A program made the position numbers and the translations under genes. A DNA stretch of 64,000 nucleotides. Source: an uncultured bacterium. GTDB lineage: Bacteria > Elusimicrobiota > Elusimicrobia > Elusimicrobiales > Elusimicrobiaceae. The notes below the pieces were generated by a model. It saw only the letters and a program-made list of their open reading frames with translations, was not told where the DNA came from and ran no database searches. Location: NCBI GenBank assembly GCA_949294095.1, contig CASFFZ010000010.1, forward strand, positions 62,001 through 126,000, written 5' to 3'. Every line of letters starts with the position of its first letter. The first letter of the stretch is position 1. Shown piece after piece: positions 25,579 to 34,862 of the stretch.

Positions 25579-28500
25579 TTAAGATTCCGACGCAATTAAG
25601 GCATATCCGTCAATCTTTCCGTCGGCATCTTTGCAGGCAAACACGTCCCACCCGGTATCTTCATACAAACCGTTTTCGTGCAATAAATCCATCCGCACCT
25701 GGAACGCATTGCCGGCGGCGGAATTTTCCGCCGCTTTGAACATCCGCTTGGAAATGTCTTCATTGCGGATCACTTCCGAGAAAAAGTCCCGTCCGGTAAT
25801 GTTGCTGATGCGTCTGCCGGTAATTTCCAGAAACGGCTTATTGACAAATGTAACCCGGTAATCCAAGTCCATCATGACCGCCGGCATTTCCACATATTCT
25901 AACGTGCGGGCCAAAGAGCGGGACGCCTCGCTGAGCATCTTGCCCGTTTGCCGCAGCTCTATGCGCAGGCTTAACAGGCGGGACATAATACCCATCAGCT
26001 CTTCGGTGCCCTGCCCAAATTCATGGCGCGGCGCACGGGAGGCAAAACACAACGCCCCCTGCACCTTGCCGGACACATACAGCGGCGCCGCCACCAAAGA
26101 GCCAAAGCCTTTTTCTTTATGCAAGCAATGCGTGCAGGTGGCATTGGACAAATCCGGGAACATTACCACATTCCCGTCCGGCACGTCCACCAGACATTCT
26201 TCCACCGGGAAGGTCATATACCGCTCAATGTTAAAATCATTGTCTGTGGCATAGACGATATGGCTTTCCAAGCCCAGTTTGCCTTGGTCAAAACGAATGA
26301 CCAGTCCCACATCCGCCGGGAAAGTTTTCAGCCCAAAAGCCAAAATCTTATCCACTTGCTCGGTAATGGAAAGCCCGGGCTCGCTGGCCAGGCGGTATAA
26401 TTCATGGATTTTTTCGTCATAGGCATGGCGTTCGGACGCGTCTTTTACCCACAGCACCACTTCCGCGCGGCCTGTAATGGGGGTAACCGTCGCTTCAAAA
26501 TAACGCAGGGCATCCGCAATTCTCCATTCAAATTCAAACCGCGTGCTGATATTGATGGACAAAGATTCCTTAATGGCAAATAAAGCGCGGGAAGCGGCTT
26601 CCTGCGGCCAATACGTGCCGGGTTTTTTGCCCAGAAACACTTTGTTGGCGTGCTCGTTGTCAAAATACGCAAGGTTGGAATACACTTCCAGCACGCATCC
26701 GTCGCTGTCGGTCTTTAAATACAACCCCGGCAGCGCCTGGCGCACACTCTTAAGTTCCTGCGCTTCTTTGGAATCTTTAGAAACTTCGTCCAATTCTTCC
26801 GACAAATCCCGCAGCACCACGAGCGCGACATCTTTATTGGGCAGATCCATCGCCGTCACGACCACCTGCGCGTCAAAAGCCGACCCGTCTTTTTTGCGGA
26901 CGGAAAGCTTAAAGGATGTTTTGCCTTCCAAAGCCAGTTCTTCCTGCGCGTGATCCAAAATTTCCTTGCAGCGGCTGGAATTGTGGCCTTTGTCAAAGAA
27001 CAGATCCCTAAACGGCAGATGCACCAGCTCATCATGCGAGAATCCCAACTTGCGGGAAAGGAATTTGTTGGATTGCTCAATATGTCCAAAGCGGCCGTTT
27101 TCAAACAACACCGAGAAAACCACCCCTTCCGTCGCTTCCAACAACGCATTTAACTGGGCGGAACGTTCCTCCAGAATTTTCATAATTTGCCGATGAAACG
27201 CCATATTGCGCAGCACAAACAAATACCGCCCGTCCGCCTCTTTGACGGCCGTCAGCCGTACCGCCGTGTTTTCCAAGCCGCTGGCTAAGTTGATATGATA
27301 CTCGCGATTTGCCAGCGAGCCGTCTTGCTGCAGCGTTTTTAAATCTTCTTCCAAGCGCGGCACGGAATCGGCATCAAACACGCGGCGCAAATCCTGCCCC
27401 AGCAGCTCTTCTTCCGAAAGCTGGCACAGAGAGCAGAACAAATCGTTGCATACTTCAATTTTCCAATCGCCCGAGCACAAGGCATATGGTTCACTGTTCG
27501 GAAGAACCAGCATCTCTTGGGCTGTTTTGCTAATGACCACAGCGGGCGGAGCCGGCGGTTTAGGGGCGGATGCTTTGCGGGCCGGTTTCAGCACGGCGGC
27601 CTTTTTCATCGCCGCCGCAGGCGGCTGCGGCGCCGCGCCGGCAGTCCCGCCTTTGCGTTCCAAAAACACCACATAGTCGGCTTCTACCGTTCCGTCTTTT
27701 GCATCGCGTTTATTAATGGGCACAAAACTCACGGAAAGAGGAATCTTCCCGCTGCCCTCAATGCGCCCCGGGAACATTTTGGCCGCACGGTCAAAATCGA
27801 ACACATAATCCATATGGGCGGGTTTCCCGGCTTTTAACTGTTTGCGGGTCTCCAACGACACGGCAGGCTTCATATAGACGTTGCGGTAGAAATTTTTGTC
27901 CGCTTCCGTAAAATCAAACAATTTCCGGCACGCTTCATTCATCACGCTGATATACCCTTTATGCGACAGGATAAAAGCCGGCGTAACGCTCTTTTCAAAG
28001 GCGGCCCGGAAGCTTTCCCGTTCGTTTTTGACGTCCCGCAGCATCCGGTTAGCGGTAGTTACATCCCGCACGAAGCACAGCACAATGCGCCGCCCCAAAT
28101 ACCGGGAGGCCACCGCCGCAAACTCGGTTTCCACCTCCTGGCCTCCTTTTTTCAGAAAATGCACGTCAATCGCCGAGGAGGCGTCATCCGTCCCGGATAC
28201 CACCGCTTCGTATTTATCTTTCAGGAACATGCGGTGATCTTCGGCCACCATGTCCAAAATTTTCTTGCCGGTTACCTCTTTGACGTCTGCATAATTCAAC
28301 AGATGGCACAAAGCGCGGTTGGCATAAATTACTTTTTCATCTTCCAAGATGATAATTCCTTCGCGGGCGTTTTCCACCAGCAGGGTATTTTTATCGCTTG
28401 CCTCCCGGATTTGTTTTTCCATTTTGGTTTTGGCCGTAATGTCTTCCGATACCACCAGCAGACAATTCGGGGTGCCGTCCATATTAAACACGGGCGTTTT

Positions 28501-30678
28501 GACCGTGTGCATAATTTTTACGCCTTCACTGGCGGTAGAAATCAGCTCCTGCGGGATATCCTGCTCTTTTTTGCTTTCAAACACACGCAGGTCGGCTTCC
28601 CGCAAGAACTCGGCCTGATCTTTATTGATATCCGCCCGATACGAAGTACGCCCAATGACGGATTCCGCCATCACGCCGAAAAGCTCCTCGCTCTTTTTAT
28701 TCCATAAGATGTATTTCCCGTCATAATCTTTTACGGACAGTGAAACCGGCAGGTTGTTGATAACCGTCTGCAGGAAGTTTTTCGCATCCACCACCGCTTT
28801 TTCCTGCGCTTTCTTTTCGGTAATATCCTCCGCCACCGTCAAAACCATAAACGGCTTGCCTTCCTTATCAAACACGGGGGCTTTAATTAAGTGCAGCAAA
28901 ATTTTGTTTCCGCGCAGCGTGGTGTACCACTCTTCCGGAAATTCCACGATTTTGCCGTCTTTAAAAATGGCTTTTTCGCGTTGGCCGTAAAAATCATCCT
29001 TGGCCAGATATTCCTGCTCGTCCGGGAACAATTCATGCGCCCGACGGTTGACAAACGACATTTGATCATCCAATCCGCGGGCATAAATAGCCACAGGCAC
29101 CTGATCCAGCAACGTCTGCAGGAAGTTTTTGGTTTCCACCAACGCCCGTTCCTGCGCCTTGCGCTCGGTAATATCCTCCACCAGCGTTACTACAAACTGA
29201 GGGGCTTCGTTTCCGCCTTCGGAAACAGGCACTTTAATCATATGGAGCAGTTTCTTTTCGCCGCCGCCGGTCAGGTATTCTTCTTCCGGAATATCCATCG
29301 TTTTGCCGGTTTCCAGCAAGTTCTTTTCCCGCGAAATATATTCGTGCACCTGCTCCGGGGTTTCGTGCGGCAAAGATCCCGTGGAATCAAAGGCTTTGTC
29401 AGAAACTTCGCCAAAAATTTTCTCGCATTGTTTATTGCGCAGCAGCATTCTGCCGTCCGCCGCGCGGGCATAAAGACCAATCGGTGCGTTTTGTACAATC
29501 GCCGACAAAAAGCTGTTCGCCCGGGCCACTTCTTTTTCTTGGCGGCGGCGGTCTGTGATATCTTCCACAATGGTCAGCACCAGCGGCTTGGGCCCCGCAT
29601 CCATCAGCGGCACTTTAATCATATGCAGGATTTTTTCATTTCCTTCATGGTCTACATACCGTTCGTCCGGATAATCTTTAATTTTTCCTTCGCTCAACAC
29701 CTGCTGTTCGCGCCGCCGGTGGAAAGAAACGATATCCTTATCCTGATGCGGATGCGGACTGTTAACGCATTTTACATCCGTTTCGCCCAGCACTTTCATG
29801 CTTTGGCGGTTAAAAAAGGTCATCTGGTTATCGCAGTCCCGCGTATACAAGCCCAGCGGCACATTATCCAATACCGCGCGCAGCAGCGTACGGTTTTGCA
29901 GTAAATCCTGTTCGTAACGCTGGCGCATGGTAACATCTTCGTAAATGGTTAAAATCGCCTTGTTTTTGTTATTTTCAGACGGCGTAAAAACTTTCGTAAC
30001 CGACAGGGTGCGTTCTTCCCCTTTGGCGTCTTTATACGAAAGAAGCACATTTTCACGCGGGCGTTGTTTTTCACGAACTTGTTCGTCCAGGCGTTGAACG
30101 GAAGCTACAATTTCTTTGGGCAAAAATTCATACACCGGGTGATTGTTGGTTTGGTCGGCTTTAAAACCGAAAATTCGCTCCGCCGCATCATTCCATAAGG
30201 TGCATACTCCCGCTAAATTTTGCACGGTAACGGCTACGGGATAACTGTTTATCACAGAATGCAAAAAACTTTTTTCGGCATTCAGCTGCTTAAAATGGGG
30301 CACGGATTCCAGCGCAATCATGATAAACGGCGTAGAGGCCAAAAAGCTGGCTCCGGCGCTTACGTACACGGCGTCCGCCGCCCGGTTGACCAGCTGAATG
30401 ACTGTTTTATTGGATTCTTTGTCCTCCGCCATGGCGCGCACTTTTTCCATCGTAAGTCCCAATCGTTCCACTCCGGTGCCGTTTAAATCCGAAATTTCCG
30501 TATGCAGCAACGCCGCGGCGCCCGCATTGGCAAACACGATTTTGCCCGTAGCGTTTAGCAGCAAAACGGCCGTAGGAAACTGTTGCAAGAAAGCCAGCAT
30601 TTCCGGCGTGAGCGTCTTGATTACCTGTTCGGCAGGGAGATCTTTTTTTGAGAAAAACGAGAAAAAGTTATTGGACAT
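25579..30678 (-). CDS. Giant multi-PAS/GAF sensor protein without recognisable output domain
   Basis: This 1699-residue protein has no signal peptide or membrane segments. I count about twelve PAS units (starts near residues 25, 137, 262, 385, 512, 635, 765, 890, 1060, 1190, 1325 and 1590) and one GAF domain (about 1440-1580). A Pro/Ala/Lys-rich linker lies near 1030-1055. Five of the early PAS units are close internal copies (FL..V..N.P....R), each ending in a PAC motif such as VLTVAEDITEKKAQE. No histidine kinase, GGDEF, EAL, HTH or methyl-accepting domain is present; the protein ends in a PAS domain. It may act as a scaffold or ligand sensor signalling through a partner. An AGAGGG site precedes the ATG. 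Confidence 0.88.
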   Translation of the reverse strand: MSNNFFSFFSKKDLPAEQVIKTLTPEMLAFLQQFPTAVLLLNATGKIVFANAGAAALLHTEISDLNGTGVERLGLTMEKVRAMAEDKESNKTVIQLVNRAADAVYVSAGASFLASTPFIMIALESVPHFKQLNAEKSFLHSVINSYPVAVTVQNLAGVCTLWNDAAERIFGFKADQTNNHPVYEFLPKEIVASVQRLDEQVREKQRPRENVLLSYKDAKGEERTLSVTKVFTPSENNKNKAILTIYEDVTMRQRYEQDLLQNRTLLRAVLDNVPLGLYTRDCDNQMTFFNRQSMKVLGETDVKCVNSPHPHQDKDIVSFHRRREQQVLSEGKIKDYPDERYVDHEGNEKILHMIKVPLMDAGPKPLVLTIVEDITDRRRQEKEVARANSFLSAIVQNAPIGLYARAADGRMLLRNKQCEKIFGEVSDKAFDSTGSLPHETPEQVHEYISREKNLLETGKTMDIPEEEYLTGGGEKKLLHMIKVPVSEGGNEAPQFVVTLVEDITERKAQERALVETKNFLQTLLDQVPVAIYARGLDDQMSFVNRRAHELFPDEQEYLAKDDFYGQREKAIFKDGKIVEFPEEWYTTLRGNKILLHLIKAPVFDKEGKPFMVLTVAEDITEKKAQEKAVVDAKNFLQTVINNLPVSLSVKDYDGKYILWNKKSEELFGVMAESVIGRTSYRADINKDQAEFLREADLRVFESKKEQDIPQELISTASEGVKIMHTVKTPVFNMDGTPNCLLVVSEDITAKTKMEKQIREASDKNTLLVENAREGIIILEDEKVIYANRALCHLLNYADVKEVTGKKILDMVAEDHRMFLKDKYEAVVSGTDDASSAIDVHFLKKGGQEVETEFAAVASRYLGRRIVLCFVRDVTTANRMLRDVKNERESFRAAFEKSVTPAFILSHKGYISVMNEACRKLFDFTEADKNFYRNVYMKPAVSLETRKQLKAGKPAHMDYVFDFDRAAKMFPGRIEGSGKIPLSVSFVPINKRDAKDGTVEADYVVFLERKGGTAGAAPQPPAAAMKKAAVLKPARKASAPKPPAPPAVVISKTAQEMLVLPNSEPYALCSGDWKIEVCNDLFCSLCQLSEEELLGQDLRRVFDADSVPRLEEDLKTLQQDGSLANREYHINLASGLENTAVRLTAVKEADGRYLFVLRNMAFHRQIMKILEERSAQLNALLEATEGVVFSVLFENGRFGHIEQSNKFLSRKLGFSHDELVHLPFRDLFFDKGHNSSRCKEILDHAQEELALEGKTSFKLSVRKKDGSAFDAQVVVTAMDLPNKDVALVVLRDLSEELDEVSKDSKEAQELKSVRQALPGLYLKTDSDGCVLEVYSNLAYFDNEHANKVFLGKKPGTYWPQEAASRALFAIKESLSINISTRFEFEWRIADALRYFEATVTPITGRAEVVLWVKDASERHAYDEKIHELYRLASEPGLSITEQVDKILAFGLKTFPADVGLVIRFDQGKLGLESHIVYATDNDFNIERYMTFPVEECLVDVPDGNVVMFPDLSNATCTHCLHKEKGFGSLVAAPLYVSGKVQGALCFASRAPRHEFGQGTEELMGIMSRLLSLRIELRQTGKMLSEASRSLARTLEYVEMPAVMMDLDYRVTFVNKPFLEITGRRISNITGRDFFSEVIRNEDISKRMFKAAENSAAGNAFQVRMDLLHENGLYEDTGWDVFACKDADGKIDGYALIASES

Positions 30679-30873
30679 AAGCCCTCTGTTGGCGTAAAAT
30701 AAAACAACACGGATATATATTAATAAATTCCGCTTTGCGTTGCAACATATAGAAGTACACGCGCACGTCCGCGTGCGTACGGGAAACCCGTCTAACCCTT
30801 TTTTAGGTGTTTAAAAAGTTAAAACGAACCGGCAAATTTGCTAGGATGGAAAAAACCGCCGGGAGGAAAACGT

Positions 30874-31452
30874 ATGAAAAAAGCCGTCGCGCTGGTTGCC
30901 TTTTTTTTAGGGGGCGTATTCGTTGTAACCGCCGCCCAAACCGTTTATAAACCGCAGACAATCCGCCAAGCGCCGCAATATCTTTCCACCGATCCCGCCC
31001 TGGTGGAAGATACCTGCCCCGGGCACGATATTTTAAACCGGTTTACCTGCACTAAAAAACAAAATCCCGGCTATTCCTGTTTTGACGTCTATATGGTGCA
31101 GGGCGACCCCATAGACGCCGAACGCTACACCCTGCTTGACCAAAGCATTACCATCGAAAATTCCTCCGCCCAGCCCAGCTGCACGTTTGAAAACGAACTG
31201 ACCTGCGAAAACTTTTTGCAGGCGCTTAATTACAATTTGGATTTTTCTTGGTTTATCTCCAATTTTCCTTCGTCCTCTTTTCCGCAGTGCGGCGAAACCT
31301 ATTCATGCACGCGCATTGCCTGCTTGCGCCCCCTGCCTCCGGCCGCGGACGGTTCCCCCCGCTCCCAAAAACTTTCCTGCGTGTTTAAGAAAAACCAGCT
31401 CTTCTTTTTAGGGGCCGAAATTTCCTGCCAGGACAAAAACGCCGCCCGCTAA
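30874..31452 (+). CDS. Exported cysteine-rich protein of unknown function
   Basis: This 192-residue protein begins with a signal peptide (MKKAVALVAFFLGGVFVVTAA) and has ten Cys residues in the mature part, spaced through TCPGHD, FTCTKK, YSCFD, PSCTF, LTCEN, PQCGE, YSCTR, IACLR, LSCVF and ISCQD. The even number suggests up to five disulfides in the periplasm or outside the cell. GGGAGGA precedes the ATG at 30874; the upstream in-frame ATG lacks a signal peptide. I do not recognise the family. Confidence 0.72.
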   Translation: MKKAVALVAFFLGGVFVVTAAQTVYKPQTIRQAPQYLSTDPALVEDTCPGHDILNRFTCTKKQNPGYSCFDVYMVQGDPIDAERYTLLDQSITIENSSAQPSCTFENELTCENFLQALNYNLDFSWFISNFPSSSFPQCGETYSCTRIACLRPLPPAADGSPRSQKLSCVFKKNQLFFLGAEISCQDKNAAR

Positions 31453-31484
31453 GGGCGCTTTCGGCGAAATACGGCCCAAATTGA

Positions 31485-31490
31485 TATAAT
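31485..31490 (+). promoter_or_regulatory. TATAAT box 6 nt before the DUF1189-like ATG (leaderless-type)
   Basis: A perfect TATAAT, 6 nt and ATG, with no Shine-Dalgarno sequence. It would start the pterin operon transcript at the first codon. Confidence 0.5.
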
Positions 31491-31496
31491 GAAAAT

Positions 31497-32237
31497 ATGA
31501 TTTGGGCCCATATAAAAACTATTTTTTCGTTCCGTTTTTACCATATTTTGGCGTTTTCTTCCCGCCGGTTTATGGTTGGATTTGGTATTTATTTGTTTTT
31601 TCTGTCCACGCTGGTGTTTTATTTTTTCAGCAGCGGCTACATCAAAGACAATCTGCCCCTGCTGCTAAAAAACTTTCCGCAGGTAACGTTTGAAAAAGGC
31701 GTTTTGACCCAGCCGCAGCAGCCGGTTTCCGCCCCGGTGCCGCAAAGCGATTTTAAAATCGTTTTTGACGCTTCTTTAAAAACGCCTCCTTCTTCGGAAG
31801 AACTGCTCAAAAACAACATCCTCTGCCTCGTTACGGGCAACAAAATTTATGTTCCTTCGTCCGGCGGTCTCCAGCAGACGGAGCTTCCGCAAACGTTTTC
31901 GTTTGTTACCTCGCAGGAAAATTTGGAAAAGAAACAAGACGCCTTGGCCGGCGCCCTGCGTGCCATGACGCTGTTTACCTCGCTGTTTGCCATTCCATTG
32001 GTCATGCTGTTTAGTTTTTGTACGGCGGGAGCCGTCGGACTATTTTTTAAACTCATGCGCCGCTCGTACGTGCCGCGCACGGCGGTGCTTAAATGGGCTT
32101 TTTTTATGATGGGCCCGCTCAGCGCGCTGTGGTATGTACGGCTGTGGGTAAACATTCCGCTTTTTACGTTTGCCCAAGTGATTTTATGCATTATCTATAT
32201 GCAGCAGATTTTTAATACATTGCCCGAGGAGAAATAA
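31497..32237 (+). CDS. Membrane protein resembling DUF1189
   Basis: This 246-residue protein has one N-terminal transmembrane helix (about residues 27-47), a periplasmic segment of about 100 residues (PQVTFEKGVL ... LPQTFSFVT) and three or four C-terminal helices. This layout resembles DUF1189 membrane proteins; the assignment is from pattern memory and moderate. Its stop directly abuts the queD ATG, so it opens the queuosine/folate operon, but no functional link to pterins is evident. It has no ribosome-binding site and a TATAAT 6 nt before its ATG. Confidence 0.6.
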   Translation: MIWAHIKTIFSFRFYHILAFSSRRFMVGFGIYLFFLSTLVFYFFSSGYIKDNLPLLLKNFPQVTFEKGVLTQPQQPVSAPVPQSDFKIVFDASLKTPPSSEELLKNNILCLVTGNKIYVPSSGGLQQTELPQTFSFVTSQENLEKKQDALAGALRAMTLFTSLFAIPLVMLFSFCTAGAVGLFFKLMRRSYVPRTAVLKWAFFMMGPLSALWYVRLWVNIPLFTFAQVILCIIYMQQIFNTLPEEK

Positions 32238-32582
32238 ATGCTTATCAAACTCATCCGCACCTTCAGTTCCGCTCACCGCCTTCCGCATTACGACGGCCCC
32301 TGCCACCAACTGCACGGGCATACGTGGAAAGCCGTGTTTGTTATAGAAGGCGCCGTGCGAGAGGACGGCATGGTATGCGATTTTAAGGTCATTAAAAAAC
32401 TGTTGGACGCCAATCTGCCCGACCATCAATTTTTAAACGACTGGGTGGAAAACCCCACCGCCGAAAATTTGGCCCAATATCTGTTTGCAAAAATCGGGCC
32501 GGAATTAAAGAAACAAAATTTAACCTTAAAAACGCTGGAAATCTGGGAGAGCGACAATGCCGCAGCCGTCGTGGAAGGTTAA
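32238..32582 (+). CDS. queD: 6-carboxytetrahydropterin synthase (QueD)
   Basis: QueD converts dihydroneopterin triphosphate to 6-carboxy-5,6,7,8-tetrahydropterin in 7-deazaguanine (queuosine) synthesis. The 114-residue protein has the zinc ligands His13, His26 and His28 and the catalytic Cys22 in CHQLHGH, plus DHQFLND and the substrate-binding ENPTAENLA. AGGAG lies before the ATG, which begins right after the preceding stop. It is followed by an overlapping queE. This intact catalytic Cys contrasts with the paralogue at 34512. Confidence 0.93.
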   Translation: MLIKLIRTFSSAHRLPHYDGPCHQLHGHTWKAVFVIEGAVREDGMVCDFKVIKKLLDANLPDHQFLNDWVENPTAENLAQYLFAKIGPELKKQNLTLKTLEIWESDNAAAVVEG

Positions 32583-33150
32583 CGAAATTTTTTATTCTAT
32601 CCAAGGCGAAGGCAAGCACACCGGCATGCCGGCGGTGTTTATCCGGCTGGCGGGGTGCTCCATGAACTGCCCGTTCTGCGACACGCAATACGCCGCACGG
32701 GACGGCAAAACCCTGCAGGCAGAGGCCATTTTAAAAGCACTTGCCGCCTGGCCGGCCAAGGCCGTCATCATTACCGGCGGCGAACCCAGCGAGCAGGACT
32801 TGCCCGCCCTGATCGGCGTGTTAAAAGACGCCGGCTACGAAGTGCACCTGGAGACCAACGGCGCCAACGACACGGACGTAAGCCGGGCGGATTTCGTCTG
32901 CGTATCGCCCAAGCGCTACGTCAGCCCGCAAATGCTAAAAAAAGCCCACGTCATTAAATTGGTCGTCGGGCAGGAAACCGATTTGGAAGACTTGCAAAAA
33001 TACTATGCGTACGAGAACGCCCACACGCAAATTTATCTGCAGCCCGAAAGCAACAAACAGGAGAACATTGACCTATGCGTAAAACTGCTAAAAAATCATC
33101 CCTCCGCACGGCTAAGCCTGCAAACGCACAAGCTGGCAAACATCCGCTGA
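32557..33150 (+). CDS. queE: 7-carboxy-7-deazaguanine synthase (radical SAM)
   Basis: QueE rearranges 6-carboxytetrahydropterin to 7-carboxy-7-deazaguanine using a radical-SAM [4Fe-4S] cluster. The 197-residue protein shows the N-terminal VNEIFYSIQGEG segment, the cluster motif CSMNCPFC (CxxxCxxC) and the SAM-binding TGGEPSEQ. It is on the short side for the family. Its ATG overlaps the end of queD by 26 nt. Later queuosine genes (queC, queF, tgt, queA) are not in the window. Confidence 0.94.
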   Translation: MPQPSWKVNEIFYSIQGEGKHTGMPAVFIRLAGCSMNCPFCDTQYAARDGKTLQAEAILKALAAWPAKAVIITGGEPSEQDLPALIGVLKDAGYEVHLETNGANDTDVSRADFVCVSPKRYVSPQMLKKAHVIKLVVGQETDLEDLQKYYAYENAHTQIYLQPESNKQENIDLCVKLLKNHPSARLSLQTHKLANIR

Positions 33151-33695
33151 GCGAAGAAAAAATTTTAAACAACCTGCGCGAAATTTTGGCCTATATCGGC
33201 GACGATCCGACCCGCGAAGGCCTCTTGGAAACGCCGGCGCGCATCGTACGCAGCTGGAAAAAACTTTTCGGCGGCTACCAGATGAAGCCGCAGGACGTAT
33301 TAAAAACGTTTACGGAAGGCTCCTGCGAAGAAATGGTGGTGTTAAAAGACATTGAATTTTATTCCACCTGCGAACATCACCTGCAGCCGTTCTTCGGCAC
33401 CATCAGCATCGGATATCTGCCCAAAGGGCGGGTGCTGGGCATTTCCAAACTGGCGCGGCTGGTGGAAGTGTTTGCCCGCCGCCTGCAAATTCAGGAAAAA
33501 CTGGTGGCCCAAATTGCAGACAGCCTGATGGACACCCTGCAGCCCCACGGCGTGATGGTGGTGTGCAAAGCCAAACATATGTGCATCAGCTCGCGCGGCA
33601 TTGAAAAGCATAACGCCGTTATGGTCACGAGCGCCATCCGCGGCGCGTTTAAAAAAATGGAAGTGCGCAGCGAATTTTTGGAAATGATCAAATAA
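33075..33695 (+). CDS. folE: GTP cyclohydrolase I
   Basis: FolE makes dihydroneopterin triphosphate from GTP, the shared precursor of folate and queuosine, which explains why it sits between queE and folP. The 206-residue protein carries the zinc/catalytic motifs YSTCEHHLQPF and KHMCISSRGIEKH and the DPTREGLLETPARI segment. The only ATG gives a 76-nt overlap with queE and an unusual basic N-terminal tail of about 24 residues before the conserved part; no alternative ATG lies between, so the start is less certain than the gene. Confidence 0.95.
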   Translation: MRKTAKKSSLRTAKPANAQAGKHPLSEEKILNNLREILAYIGDDPTREGLLETPARIVRSWKKLFGGYQMKPQDVLKTFTEGSCEEMVVLKDIEFYSTCEHHLQPFFGTISIGYLPKGRVLGISKLARLVEVFARRLQIQEKLVAQIADSLMDTLQPHGVMVVCKAKHMCISSRGIEKHNAVMVTSAIRGAFKKMEVRSEFLEMIK

Positions 33696-33717
33696 CGCCA
33701 GCCGACAGGGAGTTTTT

Positions 33718-34515
33718 ATGGCCAACCCGCTTTTAATGGGCATTGTAAACGCTACGCCCGACTCTTTTTACGACGGAGACCCGCAAAACAATTTGGCTTC
33801 TTTGCTGGCCAAATGCAAAGACTACGTCCAATCCGGCGCCGATATGCTGGACATCGGCGGAGAATCCACCCGCCCCAACGCCACCCCCGTCAGCGCCGAA
33901 GAAGAAATCTCCCGCGTGCTGCCGCTGATTCGGGCCGTACGCAAGCAATGGCCGCAGCTGCCCGTCTCGCTGGATACCGTCAAAATCCCCGTTGCGCGGG
34001 AAGGGCTAAAAGCCGGAGTATCTATCATAAACGACGTAAGCGGCACGCCGGATGAGGAAATGTTTCGCCTGGTGCGGGATTTTAAGGCGCAAATTGTCGT
34101 GATGCACACGCGCGGCACGCCGCAAACCATGCAAGGCTTAACCGAGTACTCCCACTTGCTGGAAGAAATAAAAGATTTTCTGGCGGGCAAAATTCAAGAA
34201 GCGCTTGCCTGCGGCCTTGCCAAAGAAAACGTGATTATAGATGTAGGTTTCGGCTTTGCCAAAACGCGCGAACAAAATTACGAACTGTTAAAACACCTTT
34301 CGTTTTTTAAAGATTTAGGTGTGCGGATGCTGGTGGGAGTATCGCGCAAAACTTTTTTAAGCCAAAAGCGCGAACTGCCGCCCAAACGCAAAGTGCAGAC
34401 GCTGGCCGCCCAGTTGGTCGCCCTGCAGGGCGGGGCGGACATTCTGCGCGTGCACGACGTAAAAGACACCCGCAAACTGATGAATTTTTACCAAGAACTG
34501 GAGGCCGCCCCATGA
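33718..34515 (+). CDS. folP: Dihydropteroate synthase
   Basis: FolP joins 6-hydroxymethyldihydropterin pyrophosphate with p-aminobenzoate to form dihydropteroate; it is the sulfonamide target. The 265-residue TIM-barrel protein has MGIVNATPDSFYDGD, DIGGESTRPNA, the INDVSG segment and IDVGFGFAKT. A GGGAG site precedes the ATG. The stop overlaps the next gene by 4 nt (ATGA). Confidence 0.96.
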   Translation: MANPLLMGIVNATPDSFYDGDPQNNLASLLAKCKDYVQSGADMLDIGGESTRPNATPVSAEEEISRVLPLIRAVRKQWPQLPVSLDTVKIPVAREGLKAGVSIINDVSGTPDEEMFRLVRDFKAQIVVMHTRGTPQTMQGLTEYSHLLEEIKDFLAGKIQEALACGLAKENVIIDVGFGFAKTREQNYELLKHLSFFKDLGVRMLVGVSRKTFLSQKRELPPKRKVQTLAAQLVALQGGADILRVHDVKDTRKLMNFYQELEAAP

Positions 34516-34862
34516 GCAAGGTTTATTTAACCCAATGCGGCAGCTTTACCGCCCGCCACGGGCACGGCGGTACGCTGGCCGAAGAGGTGCATACCCATAC
34601 TTTTCACTACGAAGTAACTTTCTTCGGGCCGACGAACGCCGAAGGGTACCTGATTGATTTTCGCCAACTGGCGGACACGTTTAAAAAAGAACTGGAATCC
34701 CGCCTGGAAGGGAGCGATTTGGGGACGTTTCTGCCCCAGCCCACGACCGAGGCGCTGTGCGTGTGGATGTACAAACGCCTCAAAGAACGGCTGGCGCATT
34801 TGTACAGCGTAAAAGTGGCCGAAGAACCCGACCGCTGGATTGAATACCGCGGAGAAGAATAA
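34512..34862 (+). CDS. PTPS-III-type 6-pyruvoyltetrahydropterin synthase paralogue, candidate replacement for FolB
   Basis: This 116-residue member of the PTPS/QueD family keeps the zinc histidines (His16, His27, His29) but lacks the catalytic Cys: the CxxxHGH of QueD is AEEVHTH here, with Ala at the Cys position and Glu24 giving E-x-x-H-x-H. That Glu signature is the mark of PTPS-III, which in Plasmodium and several bacteria cleaves dihydroneopterin triphosphate directly to 6-hydroxymethyldihydropterin and bypasses dihydroneopterin aldolase. Its place between folP and folK, overlapping both (ATGA and TAATG), and the absence of folB in the operon support that role. A second QueD function is the alternative. 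Confidence 0.85.
   Translation: MSKVYLTQCGSFTARHGHGGTLAEEVHTHTFHYEVTFFGPTNAEGYLIDFRQLADTFKKELESRLEGSDLGTFLPQPTTEALCVWMYKRLKERLAHLYSVKVAEEPDRWIEYRGEE

Noticed and set aside
28891..29904. Long open frame opposite the multi-PAS gene
   Set aside because: It mirrors duplicated PAS units and has no recognisable protein features.
32100..32237. Possible preQ1 riboswitch before the queuosine genes
   Set aside because: queD directly follows a coding region and no preQ1-type pseudoknot sequence could be seen.
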